Counted from the stretch's first letter, positions 24,000 to 36,634 are shown. The stretch: 64,000 bases of DNA from Rhipicephalus microplus (GCF_043290135.1 NC_134704.1:9605501-9669500); one strand, 5' to 3'. The notes: a model not told the origin generated them from the sequence alone. Numbers and translations are program-made.

Positions 24000-25240
24000 A
24001 ACCAATTGAACTGCTTATTTACTACGATGGTGGTTTCTATACAGCGCCACGATTCGAAAACACGCGAATCCCCGAACTGGGGGTCATACAAGCGCGGTTC
24101 GCTGCGCCACCATTGGTCGCACACCAAGCCAATGCTCACATGTCACATCCCAAAAATGTTTTCATCTATCGGCATGCGTCCTCATCACCGAGTCCTTGCT
24201 TACTCGGCGAGCATGCTGCTATATTTATCTTGTTAATGCTTTTCCGTCGCACACACCTACAACTTTTCCTCAAGAACTAAATATCCAGAAGTATATCGAA
24301 TTTACAGTGTCGCTTCCGGTGTTACATTTTAATTACTTCATGAAATCAGTGCGTTCGCTCTGCGGCGTGCACCTGCAGTGCTATCAAAATTATATTACTT
24401 ACCTTTATCATCTGTTTGGCTGTGAAGTGCAAGCCTTTTTTCATACTCTTGATGGGAAGCCCTTCCACAAGGCTTTAATGCTGTCTGGCACCTCCTCGCT
24501 TTCTCAAAGATTCATATTTTTCTTTCTTACAGAACAGACTCCTCGTGCCTTAGTTTCTCCTGCTAGAGATGCGTCGCTGAGACGTTCTTTTGAACTTTAA
24601 AGCCATGAAACACCATTTTTACCCCAGAGTGGTCATTTGTAGGTGCCATATTTTTACAGCTCTTGCCTTTCTGTATCTGCACCGCCGACCGGTTAGAGAA
24701 GCGGATGCTAAGGCAAAATTTCGTCGCCTAGCTTCCTCAAAAATGCGCATCACGTACACTTTCGTCACAAACTCTGTTATTGCCTCTGAACATTTTCAGA
24801 CTCTAGTGTCTTTGTATTGACACTGCTAGCAAAACAATGAGTCAATAATAATTCCTGAATTCTGTCACTTCTGTAATCTGCATGGCCAATCTTTATTACA
24901 AAGAAAATAACACAACCTTTCGTGTCACATTTAGGCGATGCCTCTAGCACTGATTAAACTGGTATATTATTGACCTGCTTCGTTGGGAAGTATTCCACGT
25001 CTCCTTGGTAAAACCCAGAAGTATGATAAGCCTTCTTCAAAATGCCTATTTCACGCATTCTGATCTTCGTCTCCAGTTTATTCACAATTATGCGACCTCG
25101 CTTCATAAGTTGATTATTTATATAAAATGGGGCAGCCTGTTACCAACATGAAGAAATTTCTCTACCTGCCCATCATATTCTCTTGCTGGAATATATCTTA
25201 ATGCGTAGTCACTTGTATTCGGAAAATTGTGCTACAGTTT
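24000..25240. other. Unassigned DNA, no gene recognised
   Basis: An AT-rich 134-codon ORF (24196-24600) shows no recognisable domain. Nothing repetitive was recognised. Confidence 0.4.
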
Positions 25241-25429
25241 CGTTGCGTTCTAGGTCTTGGTGGGGCGGTGGGTAGAGGCGTCTGTTCGTTCTGTACCACT
25301 GCAGAAAGGCCCGTAGGACGTGATGAAATACTCTTCGTCTTCGGCATCGGGTCGTTCCGGTTCCGAGGAATGTGCTCACAAAGACCGGCGGCTAGTTAGC
25401 GCGTTTGCCTCTGTATCCGCCTCCTCGTT

Positions 25430-25552
25430 CTGTATCTGCGAATAGGTTGCTGCTCCGGGACGTCCGAGCACTCTAGAGTCTTGCTTTAATTTCCCCACCT
25501 CTTCCCCCTTTATGCAGGACCAACAATAAAGTTGTTTCAGTCACTCACGCTG
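25430..25552 (+). mobile_element. Probable LINE 3' tail
   Basis: GC-rich sequence is followed by a pyrimidine stretch, then GACCAACAATAAAGTTGTTT (25520-25539) with a polyadenylation signal and a short TCACTCACG tail. This is the layout of a retroelement 3' end and resembles 3' tails common in tick genomes. No coding part remains, and the 5' limit is unclear. Confidence 0.4.
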
Positions 25553-25744
25553 CAGTTTCGTCGCACTTGGTTGCTTTTGCGGCATGTCTTGTTTCTGTTC
25601 TAAAACTGAGGCTTCTCTCGCATCCGAATATTTCTTGTTTGTGCAAGACACGTGCTCGTTACAACAGTGCCGTCACGTGTCCGAAATTCTGCACAGTGAA
25701 AATTTACAAAAGTAAGCAGCAATACTTTTTCCGGTGATTTACAG

Positions 25745-25880
25745 AATAGAAGGAGGAATGAAAACAACAGGCAGGGAAGTGAACCACGCACATGTCTGGT
25801 TGGCTACCCTACGCTGGGGGAATGGGAAAGGATAGTAAAACATTAGAGAGACAGAGAGAGAAGAACAAAAAGATACATGA
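25745..25880 (-). mobile_element. Diverged LINE 3' UTR fragment, same family as 15.4 kb
   Basis: The plus strand reads GGCAGGGAAGTGAACC, then TGGTTGGCTACCCTACGCTG, then GGGAATGGGAAAGGA and a purine-rich GAGA stretch. The 3' UTR at 15390-15500 has the same order: GGCAGGGAGGTTAACC, GGTTTGCTACCCTGTGC, GGAGATGGGGG and a GAGA stretch. No coding sequence remains. Confidence 0.55.
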
Positions 25881-27061
25881 AAATTGTCAGTAAACGGGCT
25901 GATGCGTATGCAGCGGTGGCACTATACAAAAGTAAAATGCGTTCACTTAGGCCCCTATTTTTTAAGGGAGAGTATACAGCGATATTCAGGTGGCAGTGCT
26001 TACAATATCTTGGTGGGAGTTTGAGACTATATCGCAACAGTCAGCGTACACTGAAGAGAGGAAAAAGATATATAAGGCAGGATATTGGAAATGCTCTTAA
26101 TATTTCGATTTCACAGCGCCTGTGTATTCAAGCTCAAAATGCAGTTAAAAAGACACTATCGGAAAAGTTAAGTCGATGTTAATTACTGAAATAGCTGTTC
26201 AGAAACCTCGTAGTGCTAAGAAAATTTTTATGTTGAAATAAAATCACGTTGTAGTGGTCTGAATCACGTCAGCACACTTTAAGTATACCCGCCTCAAAGT
26301 GAAAACTTTCATGGCACTGTTACCGTGCACAACGTTACCCAGCTTTACTGCGCAGCCGCTAACAGTAGTAGCAGCAGGGCAAACGCAGCGGGAGCCACAG
26401 TAGCAACATTGACATTTGAAAAATTTCTCGCATGGCTTCCGAGGTGGCCGGTGTGCTAGGTTCAACTGGGCTCCGTTAGATGGCATGATCTGTCCATTTT
26501 AACCAGGCGAAAATTGAATGTTTGAACAACTCGCGCCATTCCCCATAGTAACGTCCGGCTCTTTTTTCCATTAATAACAGAAACGAGCAAGCAGCAATTC
26601 ATCATGTCTCTTGATGCACGGAAGTTTCTTTATTCAGTGTAGCTGGTTCGATTGCAAATGATTAATCGTATGCGGTAACTCTGACGTCATTGGAATCACT
26701 TTGCGAATGTACTACTCGTGGCGGATGCATTCTCGTGCATTTACTTCACTTTTTTGTTAAGCATACGGCCCTCCTATTGATAATATTGTCGTTTTAGACG
26801 TTGTCATACATTAACCTTTCACTCTGACATAAACTGTTATTTGACTTCGGTGGCCCTTTAATGTTCCTTTTTTTTGTCGTAATTAGGAACTTCCGAACCG
26901 CTGTCCTGTCGCGGGGAGGCCATGAGAATACGATCACCAGCACTGCCAGTGATCTCACACGTAAACAGCCAACCTGTCGTTAGCAGCTCGCGTTTCGCAA
27001 CTGATAGTTTTGGTCTCATAGGTCTTTTATGACTTCGTGGCTCATTATAGCATCGATAACT
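25881..27061. other. Unassigned DNA, no gene recognised
   Basis: A 101-codon ORF (25877-26182) has no recognisable domain and overlaps the end of a repeat fragment. No other structure seen. Confidence 0.4.
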
Positions 27062-27162
27062 GCTCATCTTCAGTAAGTTTCCTTGTAGTGCGCGTAAACA
27101 ACAGGAAGAAATGGGGGCACATGCAGACAGACACAGCGCTAACTTCCAACATAGTTTATTCT
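27062..27162 (+). repeat. Left terminal inverted repeat of Penelope-like element
   Basis: Starts GCTCATCTTCAGTAAGTTTC and ends CAACATAGTTTATTCT. It aligns without gaps to the reverse complement of 29092-29192, with roughly 88 percent identity by eye. Confidence 0.9.
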
Positions 27163-28976
27163 CAGAAACCAGGGAACATCTCATTGGTGCAGCAGATTTC
27201 CAGACGTCTACCGGAAGAATAAGGCATGAGAATGAACTCTGAGGGGGTCGACGTTCTCAAGAAATGTAAGCCTAACCATTCAAAGTTACCGGTTGAAATA
27301 ATGGCTTCATACCTTCGTGAAAATTCTTTAGCCGTAGTACCAGCAGATAAAGGGGGATTTGCAGCGTTTTCAAATGGTATGTACGAAGAAAAAGCTAGTA
27401 ATGCAAATAAGGCTGTGTTCATACACCTTTGTGTTCAAACACCGCTTAGCTTAAGCTAAGCGGTGTTTTGAAAGGAATTGGAAAAAGTAGAAGTACCACT
27501 CTGGATGTATTTTTTAGTGCCAAGACGCATAAAAAAGGCATTCCATTCAGTGTAATTGTGTCAGAAAAGGGCACGTGGCAGAAGGCTATTGCAAGTTATC
27601 ATTTAGACAAGCTAAAGATAAATGATCCTTTCATGATTGAAGATTCTAACAGAGTTCTTACATTCGTAGAAACCAACTCTGGTAAAAGACTTAAGGCCTT
27701 TTCAGCTAACATAAAGAACTTGTACTACTCTTTGCCGCAAAATGAATTGTTGAGTTGCATTCAGTCATGCACTCATACATTTGGGGACGTTAAAATTAGC
27801 ACGGAAGCGGGCACTACATCTGACCATTTTTTTAAACTTTTAAGCATGTACCAAAAATCGACCTTTGTTGAAAAAAATGACATCCTGTACCTACAGAAAC
27901 AAGGGGTCTGTATAGGATCCAGCTTAGCGCCAATTTTGAGCAACCTATATTTAGCCAAGATAAACAAAGACTTGTGTGTTCGCCTCAGTAAGGCAAAAGT
28001 TGTTAAAATCATTAGATTTGTTGATGATTATTTGTATTAGTAATTGTTTATTAGATGACTTTGACGCAGAGTGTTCCAATATTTCTACTCTCATACGCGA
28101 GTGCCTTTGTCCACTAGAAGTTACATTCGAGATTCCAGTGCAGGGAAGTATTGGGCTTTTAGATGTTGATTCTACCTTCAGTGATGACCTGTCATGCTGG
28201 TGCTACAGCCCCAGGGCAAATAAACCATTGTTATCATATCACTTAGCCCATTCAAAATTAGTTAAGAGAGAAATTATCAAAGCGTGTTTCACAAACGCAC
28301 TTAAAAAATCATGCGTTCACTAGCTGTACCGACGAAGCGTTCAACTTGCGGGCTGTGCGTCTTCAGGATTCCGGTTATCCCAGACAGGTTTTGGTGTCAG
28401 TCGCTGAAGGAATATTGAATGAAGTGCGAAAAGATAGTAACCCTGAAAGGAGGCAAGAAACCTGTGAACGAGAGAAAAAGCGAACGGCAGTGATTCCTTA
28501 TATCCACCAGTGGTGGCACATTCCAACAAAATTCAATGGCGTAGGGAAGCTGATGTTAGCGCCTTATAAGCTGATAAGTCTTTGCAGACAGTCAAAACCA
28601 GCGAAGGAGTTTGTTGCCAACTGCCAAGTAAAACACAGAAATAAGTTTGTCGAATGTGGGACATCAGGCATCTACGCCACTCCCTTGACTTGTGGAAAAT
28701 GGTACGTAGGGCAGTCAGGGAGATGCATCAATGACAGGTGGCTTGAGCACAAAAATAAAGTAGGAAAAATTGCTAGTGATGGTTTTCTCGCGCCACATTG
28801 TAAACAGCATCACTTTTCCCTCATCTTTAAAAAAAAAACCAGAATAATAGCCATAAGCAAATGTGAAATGTCTTATAAAAGCAGCTGAGCAGATTGCGGC
28901 CCTTGGCGATATGTGTGTCAGCCAACCGTCGTTAGCACTGCCAGAAAAAGAGTTAACGTATCTGCGCAAGACATGA
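27163..28976 (+). pseudogene. Penelope-like RT and GIY-YIG endonuclease ORF, broken
   Basis: The product would copy element RNA into DNA (reverse transcriptase) and nick the target (GIY-YIG nuclease). Segment 1 (27163-27436, frame 1) includes VPADKGGFAAFSNGMYEEKA and carries a stop at 27220-27222. Segment 2 (27468-28040) has the FFSAKTHK block, motif A as FSANIKNLYYSLP, motif B as GVCIGSSLAPILSNLYLA, and motif C as RFVDDYL. The usual motif A Asp is Asn at residue 81 of this segment (codon AAC at 27708-27710). A stop follows directly after motif C (28038-28040), and the sequence continues in frame 1 to 28323 (YSPRANKPLLSYHLAHSKLVKR). Frame 2 then holds the GIY-YIG domain (GIYATPLTCGKWYVGQSGRC, with Arg and Glu in NDRWLEH). 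Near 28875 the frame shifts again to finish at TGA 28974-28976 (CVSQPSLALPEKELTYL). It cannot make an active protein. Confidence 0.9.
27437..27468. repeat. Perfect 32-bp palindrome inside the Penelope-like ORF
   Basis: AAACACCGCTTAGCTT is followed immediately by its reverse complement AAGCTAAGCGGTGTTT. It lies exactly where RT homology is interrupted, between segment 1 and the FFSAKTHK block. It therefore looks like a rearrangement junction. Confidence 0.9.
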
Positions 28977-29091
28977 GATTATCAGTGTGTGTATGTACGG
29001 CTGTACTTATATTTTTTATATTGTTCCTTTGTTCACGTGCTCACATCACTGTCACTCAACAGACAAGTACATAAATGTTTTCTGCTTTCTT

Positions 29092-29192
29092 AGAATAAAC
29101 TATGTTGGAAGTCAGCACTCTGTCTGTCGGCATATGCCCTCATTTCTTCCTATTGTTTACGTGGGCTACAAGGAAACTTACTGAAGATGAGC
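29092..29192 (-). repeat. Right terminal inverted repeat of Penelope-like element
   Basis: Starts AGAATAAACTATGTTGGAAG and ends ACTGAAGATGAGC. It is the inverted partner of 27062-27162. Confidence 0.9.
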
Positions 29193-31394
29193 TACCAACA
29201 AACCCGCATCGCATCTCTCGTGATAACTGCTGCCCGGCTCGCCCTATTTTTCTCGCTATTGTGAATAATAACGCGTTTTTCGGGTAAACTACTTCACCAT
29301 GACTGGTTTTAGGCAATGTCTTTGTGAGGCAACCTGTGTGGTCACCTTGTGTTGAAACATAGCCGCGCAGCAAAAAACTTTAAACCTCAAAATCGGCTTC
29401 GAACTTTCAGTCATTGTGAACATCGGTATTCGTATGCTATACTCTAACCCTGATATAAGATTCCGTGCAGAATTGACCCTTACATTAGATATGGGAAACA
29501 GCTTTTTTTTTTTATGGCAAAATGCCAATGTTAGCTGACGTGAGATTGTGAGTATGAGATCCCTGGTGTAAGCAATCCAATTTGCACATTCACCAGCGTA
29601 TTCCTGGCATAGCGATCGATCGATAATCCCGTAGAACATTATGTTGGAGGTCATACACGCCATTTTTTTCTAACGCTACGCTACCCATTTCCCACAACTC
29701 ACTGTTCTGGTCCTTCACGGAACTAAATTTCAGAACTGCGGCCCGCTAGTTGCTATGAGTTGGAAGACTCCTGGCATGAGGAATTGCAGGCGCTGGACGT
29801 TTTCTGCACCTAAACAAGGTTCCTTTGGTGAAGCGACAACATTTATTGGCGTCGCCATGATGACGTCACATATTCTGGCATCTCGAATGTTGTCACACGG
29901 TGACGCCGTCACGCGGTAATGGCTTTTCGCATAGTCTACAAACCGACGATCAATTTTTGCAACTTATGAAACACTGACGGATTTCCTCTTAATAAAACGC
30001 AGACCACTGCTCTCTATGGCGGTGAGGGATCATAGGCTTAAACGGAGCAAGAACGTGAAGCTCGAATCAGACGTATTTCTTAGTGACTACGATCAAAGAT
30101 TCCCATTGGCGGGAACGCAACTTAAGTTTGCAGCAAAATACATATGTCCGCATACTGCATGTGCTTGCGCAGATAAGTTCTCATGCCTTCTTTCTTTTCT
30201 GTCTTTGTGCGCGTCTTCAGTTGTTAGTAGGCGCTTCAGTCTTGACTTCCTTCTCGCGTGCGTTTTCGGATGCCCTGTCCTTTTTACAATGAGTTACACG
30301 TGTTTTACTTTTCACTCATCACTTTCGGAATACATTAAAGAAAAAGGAGCATTATCTCTGAATAAAAATGCTACATATTTTGTTTGCCGCAGAGCCCGTA
30401 TTAGCAGCAAATGAGTGACAATTCCCAGCATGAAGAGGCTGTAAAATTTGGAGCCTTGGTGCTGGCATAATACCTCATTAGTGGAGCCATTCATGAGGCT
30501 AAAGTGCCTCTCTAATGCATCGAAGCTGCGCAATGCTCGCAGACTAAGATAGGGAGCCATGCGAGATAACAAAGACAACATCAAGCAAGAACAGCGAGAA
30601 ACAAGAGAGCATTTCAGTTCAAAGACAATGGCTTCTAAAAGCACGCTTCTTTGCTGGCGGGCTTGCACTAAGCGTTTCCATCTGGGCCGGACTCCCATAG
30701 ACTTCCAAAGTTAATGTGCAGCGAGCGCAATCAATTGCCGGGTGGAGCGAACGCATCTCGCAATGACAAGACTCCGCTGCAGAGCAGTGCTGCTCTTAGT
30801 GCGCGGTGATTATGTTTCGCTGATTCAATTACAGCGCAATATCGGTGCTGCCGGAATTTTTCCCTTGCTGCAACCACCGCTCTTCCTTTTCCCGGTGTTT
30901 CTGTTGTCTTTGCTGCTATACGCCGTTCCTGTGCTACATTGGCTCGACTAAGGGGATGGTCCGGCGATAATAGATCTGGCTTAATGCATTGCTTCTCGTT
31001 TTTGCTCTAGCCTTACCCCATGGCACTCTTATGAGGCTCGCTAAGTGAGCATATTTCATTTCGCGAATTAACAACCCTCCCTCATTTACGCAAACCTCCC
31101 TCCACGCTCCCGTCTTCACCCTGTCAGCTCTGGCTCTTTGCGAGTGTCGCTCTCCTAAGCAAATGGATTCGCCTAATACAGTGGTGCCTTGCGGGGGAAA
31201 AAATGAGTCAAGGCTCGCTTATCAGGCTTACCGTTTTCTTGTCGTGGGCAGTGCAGGTGATTGATGTTCATTAACACCATTTGCAACTCGGAATGAACCC
31301 TAATGAAGAAGTTAAAGTTGTAATTCTAAAGGGTGACATACACCCATTATTGTAGTACGTCGTATTGCTAATTGGGAAGGTAATGGCCTGTCGC

Positions 31395-31396
<2 letters not shown>
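29193..31396. other. Unassigned DNA, no gene recognised
   Basis: ORFs up to 132 codons (30016-30414 plus, 30312-30698 minus) are unrecognised and partly overlap on opposite strands. No repeat recognised. Confidence 0.4.

Positions 31397-31481
<85 letters not shown>
31397..31481. repeat. (TA)n microsatellite, 85 bp
   Basis: Pure TA dinucleotide run of about 42 units. Confidence 0.95.
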
Positions 31482-31483
<2 letters not shown>

Positions 31484-32734
31484 CTTCTAGTTGAGATTCA
31501 TGTTCGGATTAAATTACTAAGTTATCGCGAAAACAGAATAATTCATATACAAGCACAACAATATCATAATGACTATATATAGAGAGATTTGAAGTCGTTG
31601 GTGAAGGCAATGTTGATATAAAAAGGTCGTTGTTGACTCCTTAGAACAAGTACCCGGTTCAAATCACCATGGTCATCCATCAGTTACTTTCTCACGATAT
31701 TATCTTCTATAGCACCTGCGCATTTACTCAAGTCGCTTAGCAGACCTATAAAAATGCTTATTCATGATCGCACTGTATAACAAAATCATTGCGTATTTTA
31801 TGACGCAATCGAGAGTCTCAATCGAATATATGGTAACTTTATTTATCCGCTCACAAGCTGCGGGTTCATTTCAGTGAGCGAACTTTGAATTATTCGCCTT
31901 TATTAAGGCTTCACTGACAGTTCGGTTTGTTCCTGCAATAACAGCGTACAGCGGGAAATTGAAATTTACTGGACTGTTAGCTAATACATTGTGCGTATAC
32001 TATAGGCCCTTTTTTAACGTATTTCCGTGGTGGTGGATCTATAGTTCTTGTAGAAGTTTTTTTAAATAGCCGACTAAATGTCTCATTTTTTCAAATATTG
32101 CAGCTGCAGCCCATCATCACAGTCCCAATCGTTGCGAAAAGCGCAGCCAGGAGGAGTCAGGTTGGCTAATCTTGAACAGCAAATTGTACGAAATGACGCT
32201 AAAAGCTTTGGAATTAGAAACGCTCATAATATGCACGCTCATACGCACCACAGAACCCTTTCCCCATTCAGTTCGTCATGAGCGTTCACGTAGGCCAGTG
32301 TCTCCAAGGAAACGAGTAAAACTCATTATTTGAACTTCCACAGCTATTTTTAGCCTTATTTATCTACTACCAGAACGTGCTAATGTCAACTGAAAATAGG
32401 CTGTGCCTGAAGAAGGTTTCGTGTCACTCGCAAGAACATGTGAGTCGTGAATGCTTTATCTGTCAAAGAGAAACGGAAAAAACATAGCAGACAGAGCATA
32501 AACAAGTTGGCTAAGAAACTTTCATTTGTACCTACGGGCGCTGCAGCAAAGCAAAGTCGTGTACCCCCAAGTGCTGTACCCGGTAGTCGGCGAACGAGAT
32601 TCAAGCTCTTCTGGCCAATTTATCGCATAATTATGCATCCTCAAGAGAAACGCACTTTCAAGGCCCCGAGTAAAGAATAAAGCAAGCCTGGTTACAGAGC
32701 TAGCAAAGCGTGCAGCCTTGACGTGCTCGACAGC
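31482..32734. other. Unassigned AT-rich DNA
   Basis: No ORF above 77 codons and nothing recognised. Confidence 0.45.
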
Positions 32735-32835
32735 TTACCCGAAGGTTCAAGTTCCGGCTGAATTTTGGTAGAGGCCAAATACCAGGGGCCCACGTGCTTA
32801 GGGGCACGTTAACGAACACCTGGTGGTCAGAACTT
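32735..32835 (+). mobile_element. Strongly diverged SINE fragment
   Basis: A B-box-like AAGGTTCAAGTTCCGGCTG (32742-32760), a remnant of the body (GGGGCACGTTAACGAACACC at 32801-32820) and GGTGGTCAGAACTTG follow the order and spacing of the intact SINEs. Both ends are lost. Confidence 0.5.
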
Positions 32836-33096
32836 GTACTATGCAGCTCACTTTCAAATACAGTGTGCTCTTGCTTATTTACCTCAGCCTCTAAATGTTT
32901 CTCTAATGCCCTATATTCTAAGGCACGCGACACGAAGTTTCAAATACCATTTTTTTTATTTGTGAGCATATCACCACCTCTGCATCAGATCTAGTTTGCT
33001 GGACAATCAAAACACCATGTGACTTTTCCTACGAATGTTCTCACCGGCAAAGGAAGCTTTATGGTAGCTTTATCTCCTTGTCTCTTCATTAGGTAT

Positions 33097-33130
33097 AGGT
33101 TTATTTATTTATTTGTTTATTTATTTTTAG
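33097..33130. repeat. (TTTA)n simple repeat, possible retroelement tail
   Basis: About eight TTTA-like units with a GTTT variant. The adjacent GGCCTAAGCAGGGTG resembles sequence next to TTTA tails of tick retroelements, but no coding part supports this. Confidence 0.5.
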
Positions 33131-36100
33131 GATACTGCGCACAAGAGGCCTAAGCAGGGTGAACAATATACACACGATTCACTCTAAATAACAGTGAAGC
33201 AAGCTTAAAAAACTACTTTTGACTCCATTTAACTCTTGCTATAGGGTGGAGGCTTACGACAAAAAATAAAGTACAATTGAACCACTTGGTCAGAGTATAA
33301 TTCTAAGAAAATGAAACAGGTATTTGCGTTATTCGAATTATACACGAGTTACAGTCGTTCGACAATTGTTTTGGTTAATACCCCTTCCTTTTTCCCAGCC
33401 TATACCAGGTTCACCCGTGGATAGCCTCCCCGACTTTCTTCTTATTCTTTCTCTTTTGATAATTTTGTTCCAATCAGCTACTGTGTGTGGGAAAACTTGG
33501 CAAAAATTTCAGTCTTCGCAGATATTGGCGTTACAGAATGAGGATAGTGGTGCCGAGTGGGTCTTCTTAACAAGGGGGGTATGACGTATGCTGTGGGGTC
33601 AATCTTATAGTTAACTGTGTCTGAAAAAAAACTCTAGTCGAAGGCACCGCTTTCACTCCAATCAGGCTGTACTATGTCGTTCAAATATTATTCATTAAAA
33701 TGAGGACATGAAAGTCGAGCGTGCTAGTCGTTGCAGAATAATCACTTTCGGCCGAGATGAATTCGGCCTCAACGCTCGCGAGTGCACTCCGGCGTCCTCG
33801 TCGTGGTCTACAACACCGAGCTGCCGACGCGGTGACGTCGTCTCCTGGGTAGGAAATTATACGGCGCGGCCTGTGCGCATTCGAAGAAGCGCATTAAATC
33901 TCCAGCGCCACGATAAACCACCGCGTCGCCTCGGAACGCGGCCAGATTCGGCACAAGCGGAGATGCTGCACAGTTTGTTCTGGCGTTTGCTCCCTTCTCA
34001 CCAACAGAAAGAGCGAGTCATCTACGCCGTAGTAAAACGAAGATGAATGTGAGTGCGAATACGTAAGCCGGCTGCAGTTGAGTGTGCAGTTGTCGTGAAA
34101 CGAGTTTGCAGCCCGTTCCCCAAATCACCGTGCTGGGGTGAATATAAGCACTTTGGCTCTGGGCTATGCCCAACTTTTGGCAGCGCAGTTCTCGGGCAGA
34201 AAGGTATTGACAAGACTATGCCTTTAGCATCGATACCACAATTTGTTTAACGTGGTAAATACGAAAATTAATAAAATAAAACTTGACAAATGCATTCGTT
34301 AGAGTATAAGCTTATGTTCAGTGAGCGAGACTAACATTGCTCTAACTGAAACAAGCCATGCCCAATGCTTCTGATAAAAAGGAACAGTGTTTCATGTTCA
34401 ATTACAGCCGTGTTCACTTGGCACTCGAAAGAAATATAATCTGCATGCAGTACATTTGCAAGTCCACAGTCAAAATAACACTTGGGCATTTTCAATGGAC
34501 GTCTTAAAGATAGCATCATCAAATTGAAATAATCAGATTTGACGAATACAGACTCAGATGTGTGCTTTCAGAGCTATGGCTTTATCATTGTAATTATTTA
34601 CGGTGGGGTGCTGGTGATTTTTGCCTAGATTGCTTTGCTTAAATGGATCAATATATATTTCCTTTCGTGGGAATTTCATGTTTGTTTTGTTCAGGATGTG
34701 TTATCTTACTCTAAAATGCTGTATATGCTTAACAGAATGCGTTGTTGGCTGAGAGGGTGCATTTTATGAAAATAAAAGCAGAGCGAAAAAAGCCGAGACA
34801 CAAGCAACAAGAAGACGGAAGGTGGATGTGTATGCGCCTGCGTTGATCTTTCTGAGTGCGCGAATGACTGTGGCATAAGCGGAAGTATTTGCTGTCAAAT
34901 ATATTTAAAACTGATAAACTCGGTAACGGGCTGTACTAATATGTTACGAAACAGTGCAAACGACGGGATGAAGGATATACAGGACATATCGCTGTGCTCT
35001 GTAGATACTTCGTTCGCGCCGTTTTGCCACAATATTCATAAACTAACTAGTCCACGAAAAAGCCCTAGTGATTTGCTGAGACTTAGAACATTCTTAAATC
35101 TTATACGCTCTTAGGTGCCATGTCCTTGCTTTGTAAAGTTTTTATTTCTCTAACAAAATAACAGAATCAATTCAAAATAAAAAACACTGCCAATCTCTAG
35201 CTATAAATAGTCACTGACAAACGCCAGTCATTACAGCACCAAAATAGCATTGCTGTGGCGAAACAATGTTTGAACAGAACGGCAACTGTTCCGACTGAAA
35301 TCGAAGCCTGGAGGTGGGGAGGGTGATCTTCGATGAAGTAGAAGGATGGCGAAGTGGGAAGCGAAATCTGCTCGCACAATCTTGGGAAAAGCGTTTGTTG
35401 CTTTCCCGCTCTCTTCACATTGCCGCACTCCGGCTGGACCATTCCTCGACCATCTGTGTTTGTTTACCATATAGCTTTTAGTGGGCCGGCATGACCAGAT
35501 GAAAACAACACAACCAGCGGCCGCGAACCGAGATCCTCGGCCCGGCACCAAGAGCAGGCCGCGCCAAAGGCGGCCTGCTACCACTCCGTAATTACATCGC
35601 ACCCGACCGCGGGATTTGGGATCGGAAGAATAAAAAAACGAAAACGAAAGAGCAGAAGGAGCAACGCAGCAGCCACTTTGCGTGGGTGAACGAGCCGCTC
35701 TCGAGACAGCGCTGATGGAACGTCTTTTGAGGACGAAGCAACTCCTGCCTTCTGTTGCCAATTTTCTCTCAGCCTGTTCTAGCTTTTTGCAGGCCTTCTT
35801 TCTTGGCACTTTTCGCGCCGACAACCATTGTTTCTTCTATTCGTAGTTCGTGACTCCTTTGCGCCCTCTACGGCTTCTCTCCGTCTCTTCTCCATTCGTC
35901 CTTCTGGTTCGCCTCGCCACTTACTTTTCACCGTTCCATAGTCGCGCCTCTTTGTTGCTCCGCAGCAAAGTGGCATCCTTTTCTCTAGACTGCAACGCTA
36001 AAGCCGCGGTGCTCGCTAGCAGCACATTCGCCCTTTCGGTTTTTTGGCACATGTTAATGGCGACGCTCAATGGAAGGCTCTCGTCGCTGGAGTACTGGCG

Positions 36101-36430
36101 TGTTAGCCCGGCACCGACAGTAGCTCGTTGGCTTAATTTCATTAACAAGGTATCAGTGAATGAGACTGATGGCCACCTAAGCAGTAAGTGGACTTCGTGA
36201 GTGGTTTCGAAAGCGCAATAAGCCAGAGCGAATCCACTCCCGGTGAATTATATGATGCAAATCACGAGGTACTGATGATCATTATTCACAAAGAAGCCAC
36301 AATCAATCGATCAATCAATATTATCATTTAGCCCTATGTGAGCTTCGAAGGTATAGGTACTATCCTATGGACAATGAGCAATAAAATTGGAAAATTGGTG
36401 ACCCGTAATTCTACATGTTGTCCTCCCAGT
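33131..36430. other. Unassigned DNA including a CpG-rich part at 35.5-36.2 kb
   Basis: The longest non-repetitive ORF of the window (197 codons, 35231-35824, minus) lies here in GC-rich sequence. It overlaps other open frames and has no recognisable domain. In this composition one such ORF in 64 kb is not surprising. A second, 112-codon ORF (33708-34046) is also unrecognised. Confidence 0.35.
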
Positions 36431-36468
36431 GGATCGGTGGACATATCATGGATCGGTGGACATATCAT
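36431..36468. repeat. Perfect 19-bp tandem duplication
   Basis: GGATCGGTGGACATATCAT at 36431-36449 and again at 36450-36468. Same period as the duplication at 2085-2122 but unrelated sequence. Confidence 0.9.
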
Positions 36469-36529
36469 TACATAATAGACAGAGATAGAAGGAAAGAGAT
36501 AAAAGGTTGTAACGAGGTACTACACATCT

Positions 36530-36634
<105 letters not shown>

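Larger units (their letters stand above)
27062..29192 (+). mobile_element. Penelope-like retroelement, inactive, with inverted terminal repeats
   Basis: The element spans two 101-bp copies of one sequence in opposite orientation (27062-27162 and 29092-29192). Between them lies a broken Penelope-type ORF with reverse transcriptase followed by a GIY-YIG endonuclease domain, the family's characteristic order. It is about 2.1 kb, shorter than full-length elements of the family, which suggests internal or 5' loss. Stops and frame changes disrupt the reading frame at several places. Penelope-like elements are known to carry terminal repeats in direct or inverted orientation; this copy shows the inverted arrangement. 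Confidence 0.9.

Noticed and set aside
27062..29192. Hammerhead ribozyme in the terminal repeats of the Penelope-like element
   Set aside because: Some elements of this group carry one, but no CTGANGA and GAAA core with correct spacing was found on either strand. CTGAAGATGAG at 29181-29191 lacks the partner strands.
35231..35824. 197-codon ORF on the minus strand, longest non-repetitive frame
   Set aside because: It lies in GC-rich DNA with other overlapping open frames, shows no domain or splice context, and one ORF of this length is about what chance gives in 64 kb.
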